9,099 nucleotides of DNA from Marinagarivorans sp. UBA5870 (lineage in GTDB: Bacteria; Pseudomonadota; Gammaproteobacteria; Pseudomonadales; Cellvibrionaceae): positions 7,383-16,481 of the forward strand of contig DJFO01000410.1 in assembly GCA_002432555.1 (NCBI GenBank). The letters are read 5' to 3'. Both the position numbers and the translations under genes were made by a program. The notes beneath the pieces are model-generated. The model saw nothing but the letters and a program-made list of their open reading frames with translations, had not been told where the DNA came from and ran no database searches. Each line of letters begins with the position of its first letter. Position 1 is the first letter of the stretch. Positions 6,984 to 9,099 of this stretch are shown here, piece after piece.

Positions 6984-7748
6984 TTAGGTGATTTTGCCGG
7001 AGCTAGTGTCGCAATTCGGCGGTCGAATCGGGGACTCTTGTTTGGTCGAGTAGTCGCGCTCGGACAAACCGCTGCGCCCGGAGCCGGTACGCCCAGACAA
7101 AAGGTCGCTGCTGCTGAGGTCATCATTTTGCAACTGCGCATTCGTACTACTGCCAGTGGACGCAAAGCCCGTGGAGGTACCTGTGGAGGTGGAGGAACCG
7201 AAACCTTCGGAGGCGAAATCGTCCGCGAGATAATCCTCCTCCTCGACACGCTCGGAGCCGTAGCCGACCGCGCTTTCCGGATAGGAATCGCCAGCCAGGT
7301 TGCGCGAATATCGCTCGTCGGCGAAGTTACTGCTGCCCTCGAAATTGGTTCCATGTCGCGCGGAGGCGCGTGCGAACCGACCAATTGCCAAACCAATCGC
7401 CACACTGCCCGCAATGAATAGCGCTGGGTTTTTTCGCGCGGTCGCCTCGACGTCGTGCACCAGTTCGTCCACGCTTTTATTCCGCAGACTATTGGCCACG
7501 GACGCGACACTGTCGGCGATCTCCGTGACATAACGCGACAGACCCTGTTGGTTGTTCTCGCGCAGATTTTCTGCGGCGGCGCCGACCGCGCCCGCAAGGG
7601 AATCCAGGCTGCCTGCGGCCGTTTCCCTTCCCTCCGAGAATTTTTCCTGTACTTGGCGCCGCGCACTCTCTGTGGCCGCGCTCAGGTCTTCCTTCACCTT
7701 AGTGGTGGAACCGTCCTGTCCCCTCGTGGAGTTTTGTTCGTAGGCCAT
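6984..7748 (-). CDS. YqjD/DUF883-like helical membrane-anchored protein with disordered Ser/Gly tail
   Basis: This 254-aa protein is the first gene of the cassette. Residues 15-105 are a long amphipathic, Ala/Ser/Glu-rich helix. It leads to KNPALFIAGSVAIGLAIGRF (107-125), a short glycine-zipper-like membrane segment resembling the C-terminal anchor of YqjD/DUF883 proteins. Unlike E. coli YqjD, a 125-residue tail follows. It is rich in Ser, Gly, Thr and acidic residues, with a low-complexity run near 184-200 (SSTSTGTSTGF), and is probably disordered. Three start codons lie close together (GTG 7757, ATG 7754, ATG 7748). I chose ATG 7748 because the AGAAGG site (7762-7757) is then 8 nt away, whereas the others are too close. 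Homology is inferred from architecture and context, and no diagnostic catalytic motif exists. A role in stress-phase membrane or ribosome anchoring is inference. Confidence 0.75.
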   Translation of the reverse strand: MAYEQNSTRGQDGSTTKVKEDLSAATESARRQVQEKFSEGRETAAGSLDSLAGAVGAAAENLRENNQQGLSRYVTEIADSVASVANSLRNKSVDELVHDVEATARKNPALFIAGSVAIGLAIGRFARASARHGTNFEGSSNFADERYSRNLAGDSYPESAVGYGSERVEEEDYLADDFASEGFGSSTSTGTSTGFASTGSSTNAQLQNDDLSSSDLLSGRTGSGRSGLSERDYSTKQESPIRPPNCDTSSGKIT

Positions 7749-7856
7749 ATGCATCACCTTCTATTATTTTAGAAACGGGTTTTCTTGCTTGCCGAAGAGA
7801 GTCAGCAAAAATCGCGCCCTATTTCCATGAGCCCGTTCAGCCAGGGAAAAAGCGAG

Positions 7857-7882
7857 AAATCCGCGGGATTTACCTTTTTTTT
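7857..7882 (+). terminator. Terminator-like hairpin with T8 tract
   Basis: AAATCC (7857-7862) and GGATTT (7866-7871) form a 6-bp stem around GCG. On the + strand ACC and a run of eight T (7875-7882) follow. On the - strand the same stem is followed, after five bases, by TTTTT (7851-7847 complement), so it could act in either direction. It sits about 110 bases upstream of the first cassette gene, where a - strand transcript from farther right would cross it as an attenuator-like element. The stem is weak, so function is tentative. Confidence 0.4.
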
Positions 7883-7955
7883 GAGCGGATAGCCCGAGGG
7901 AAACCGCGCGCAAGATTCGCTCCCGCTGCGCTGGCGGAAAAAACCATGGAACAGG

Positions 7956-8011
7956 GTTGTACATGTGCACGGCAGGCTGTAAAACGTACAACGATGCGCA
8001 ACGAGTGCAAC
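7956..8011. promoter_or_regulatory. Possible operator cluster: inverted repeat plus phased CAAC motifs
   Basis: GTTGTAC (7956-7962) and GTACAAC (7986-7992) form a perfect 7-bp inverted repeat with a 23-bp spacer. From the right arm onward CAAC recurs at 7989, 7999 and 8008, that is about one DNA turn apart, and the first two are both CAACGA. Such phasing on one helix face is compatible with cooperative protein binding or repeated promoter -35-like elements. Chance occurrence cannot be excluded on sequence alone. Confidence 0.35.
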
Positions 8012-8097
8012 TTTTTTCGGCGGCGGGCGTACTTCATCGGGTCGGTGTTTGACCGGCCGGTTCGCTTATGCCGCAAGCCTCACTAACCGAGTTTTTT

Positions 8098-8683
8098 ATG
8101 GCTCTCTCCGATCGAGAAATTGAAAACCTTTTAGCGCGCTGCGCGCTGCGCGCTGCGCGACAGCGCTGCGCTCAAAGACTTATTTGATCATCTGGGCGCC
8201 TATCTAAATGCCATTGCCTTGCGAATGCTGCGCAAGGAAGATTTGAGCAGCGAGGTATTACAGGATGCCTTCGTCCAGATTTGGCAAAACGCCGGCAGCT
8301 ATCGCGCGGAGGTCGCCCGCCCTCTCACGTGGATGGCAAGCATAGTGCGCTACCGCGCCCTCGACCGTCTGGCGCGAGAGCGGCGTCGTTCGAAACACGA
8401 GGTGGCCGATTCGGACTCTGTAGCTATGGAAAACATCAGCGGGTCTGACGATCCAGAACAGGCAGTGCACGATGACAAGGTGCGCGGCCATATCCAAACC
8501 TGCTTGCAGGTCCTCAGCGAGCGCAATCGCCGCTGCGTCGAACTCGCGTACTTGGAAGGTTACTCCCGGGAAGAGATCGCCGCGCTTTTCGCCACCAACG
8601 TTAATACCGTCAAATCCTGGTTGCGCCGGGGCGCAGAGCGTTTAAAGGAATGTCTGGCAACCACCTTGGCCTACCGAGCATGA
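8098..8683 (+). CDS. ECF sigma-70 family sigma factor, reading frame broken by a 7-bp repeat
   Basis: This is an extracytoplasmic-function sigma factor that would direct RNA polymerase to a stress regulon. As written, ATG 8098 runs out of frame and stops at TGA 8185-8187. The rest is open in another frame from 8135 to 8683, with the first start-like codon at TTG 8219. Deleting one 7-bp unit of the GCGCGCT array at 8134-8154 joins both parts into 192 aa. The restored protein has region 2 (about 20-92) with DLFDHLGAYL, EVLQDAFVQIW (50-60) and TWMASIVRYRALDRLAR (75-91). An acidic linker follows, then region 4 (about 129-183) with the helix-turn-helix GYSREEIAALFATNVNTVKSW. Starting at TTG 8219 would lose the first helix of region 2 and probably core-enzyme binding. 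An in-frame ATG at 8068 is an alternative start. The anti-sigma gene overlaps the stop. It may be phase-variable, a broken allele, or an assembly error. Confidence 0.87.
8134..8159. repeat. 7-bp tandem repeat GCGCGCT x3 plus partial copy, inside the sigma gene
   Basis: Perfect units lie at 8134-8140, 8141-8147 and 8148-8154, followed by a partial copy GCGCG (8155-8159). The unit length is not a multiple of three, so each gain or loss of one copy shifts the reading frame of the sigma gene. Two copies (or five) put ATG 8098 in frame with the downstream sigma domains; the three copies present do not. The unit contains the self-complementary core AGCGCGCT across junctions, which favours hairpins and strand slippage. 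Confidence 0.93.
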
Positions 8684-9099
8684 ACGACCACAACGCTTTT
8701 GAATATGTGCTGGGGACTCTGCCGCCGGCAGAGCGCGCCGAGTTAACGCAGGCGTTGGCGCACGATCGGGAGCTGCAGCGACAGGTCCAATTTTGGGAGG
8801 AACATTTCATGGCACTCCAGGATGCAAAGGCCGGGGTGCCGCCGAAACCGGGCACCTGGGAGCAAATTGCCGCGCGTATAACACCGCCTCCGCGAAGGCC
8901 GCAACCACGGATGCCCTGGTATGCATGGTTCTCCCTCGCGGTTATGTTGCTGGTCGCCCTCGCGGCGGGTTTGCGGCCGCTGTTGCAGGTTCCAGGCCCC
9001 AATCTGAATTATGTCGCGGTACTGACATCGACGGCGGGTGATGCGCTCCTGACCGCCATGACCACCGAGACCGATAAAACATTGTGGCTGCAGTGGGGG
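8680..9099 (+). CDS. RskA-like anti-sigma factor, 3' end outside the window
   Basis: This is the N-terminal 140 residues of a probable membrane-anchored anti-sigma factor, cut by the window end. It should bind and silence the ECF sigma factor encoded just upstream. The cytoplasmic part begins FEYVLGTLPPAERAEL (7-22), a helical opening typical of RskA-type or zinc-free anti-sigma domains. It continues with RELQRQVQFWEEHF (30-43) and a Pro/Arg-rich linker (69-79). One transmembrane helix follows at about 80-98 (WYAWFSLAVMLLVALAAGL). The start of the periplasmic RskA domain (NYVAVLTSTAGDALLTAM, about 110-127) comes next. No HxxxCxxC zinc motif is present. The ATG at 8680 overlaps the sigma stop (ATGA), so the two are translationally coupled. 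In the frameshifted allele, ribosomes starting at 8098 stop at 8187, so coupling and dosage of the anti-sigma may also change. Confidence 0.83.
   Translation, partial: MNDHNAFEYVLGTLPPAERAELTQALAHDRELQRQVQFWEEHFMALQDAKAGVPPKPGTWEQIAARITPPPRRPQPRMPWYAWFSLAVMLLVALAAGLRPLLQVPGPNLNYVAVLTSTAGDALLTAMTTETDKTLWLQWG

Larger units (their letters stand above)
7749..8097. other. Divergent control region between the membrane cassette and the sigma gene
   Basis: About 350 bases without a convincing gene separate divergent start codons, so both promoters should lie here. Visible elements are a terminator-like hairpin with an eight-T run (7857-7882), a 7-bp inverted repeat GTTGTAC/GTACAAC (7956-7962 and 7986-7992), and three CAAC motifs 9-10 bp apart (7989, 7999, 8008). 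An AT-rich stretch just upstream of the cassette ribosome binding site (about 7763-7776, - strand reading TCTAAAATAATA) could hold a -10 element, but no well-spaced -35 was found. The small - strand frame at 7764-7991 lacks a ribosome binding site and recognisable features and is not called. Confidence 0.5.

Noticed and set aside
6965..7666. 233-codon - strand frame overlapping the YqjD-like gene
   Set aside because: Its translation is Arg/Pro/Ser-rich with no domain. The competing frame has a ribosome binding site, a membrane anchor and tight operon spacing.
7764..7991. 75-codon - strand frame in the divergent region
   Set aside because: No ribosome binding site, no domain, and it crosses a terminator-like hairpin. 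It could be chance.
8049..8071. TTGACC plus TTATGC as a sigma-70 promoter for the sigma gene
   Set aside because: The spacing is only 11 bases, too short for a functional -35/-10 pair.
8610..9002. 130-codon - strand frame antisense to the sigma and anti-sigma genes
   Set aside because: The + strand frame there reads as an RskA-like anti-sigma with ATGA coupling and a membrane helix; the antisense translation has no family pattern.

Overview
The window looks like chromosomal DNA from a GC-rich gammaproteobacterium. The main reasons are a TIGR02444/DUF2390-type protein (a mostly gammaproteobacterial family), a proteobacterial-style TrmB, a Spy/CpxP-like periplasmic protein and a secreted GH5-type polysaccharide hydrolase. 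A polysaccharide-degrading lineage such as the Cellvibrionales would fit, but that placement is inference. No tRNA, rRNA, insertion sequence, prophage or CRISPR array was seen.

Left part (1-5684), all on the + strand. It opens with the 3' part of a YgjP-type zinc metallopeptidase gene, followed by trmB (tRNA m7G46 methyltransferase). After a spacer with a perfect 8-bp tandem triplication comes a translationally coupled pair: a TIGR02444 protein and an exported Spy/CpxP-like protein with a His-rich tail. A roughly 300-bp spacer with a nested inverted repeat precedes a MalY/PatB-type PLP C-S lyase. Nine bases after that gene lies a 608-aa exported GH5-like glycoside hydrolase with an Fn3-like domain and an unassigned C-terminal beta-rich domain. 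A strong hairpin at about 5701-5726 separates it from the convergent genes.

Middle part (5734-7748), on the - strand. A three-gene membrane cassette is read right to left: a YqjD/DUF883-like helical protein with a disordered Ser/Gly tail, a YqjE-like 'phage holin family' (PF07332) membrane protein, and a DUF3618 protein. The spacings are tight (15 nt, then a 1-nt TAATG overlap), so this is very probably one operon. It resembles the E. coli yqjD-yqjE stationary-phase operon in architecture.

Right part (7749-9099). A 350-bp divergent control region precedes an ECF sigma factor gene and, overlapping it by ATGA, an RskA-like anti-sigma gene cut by the window end. The main anomaly is in the sigma gene. 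Three perfect copies of the 7-bp unit GCGCGCT (8134-8154) sit in codons 13-19 and throw the natural start (ATG 8098) out of frame. Removing exactly one unit restores a continuous 192-aa ECF sigma with a complete region 2. The locus is therefore a candidate phase-variable (slippage-switched) envelope-stress regulator; the alternatives are a fresh loss-of-function allele or an assembly error. The divergent envelope cassette is a natural candidate target of this sigma factor, though no promoter match proves it.
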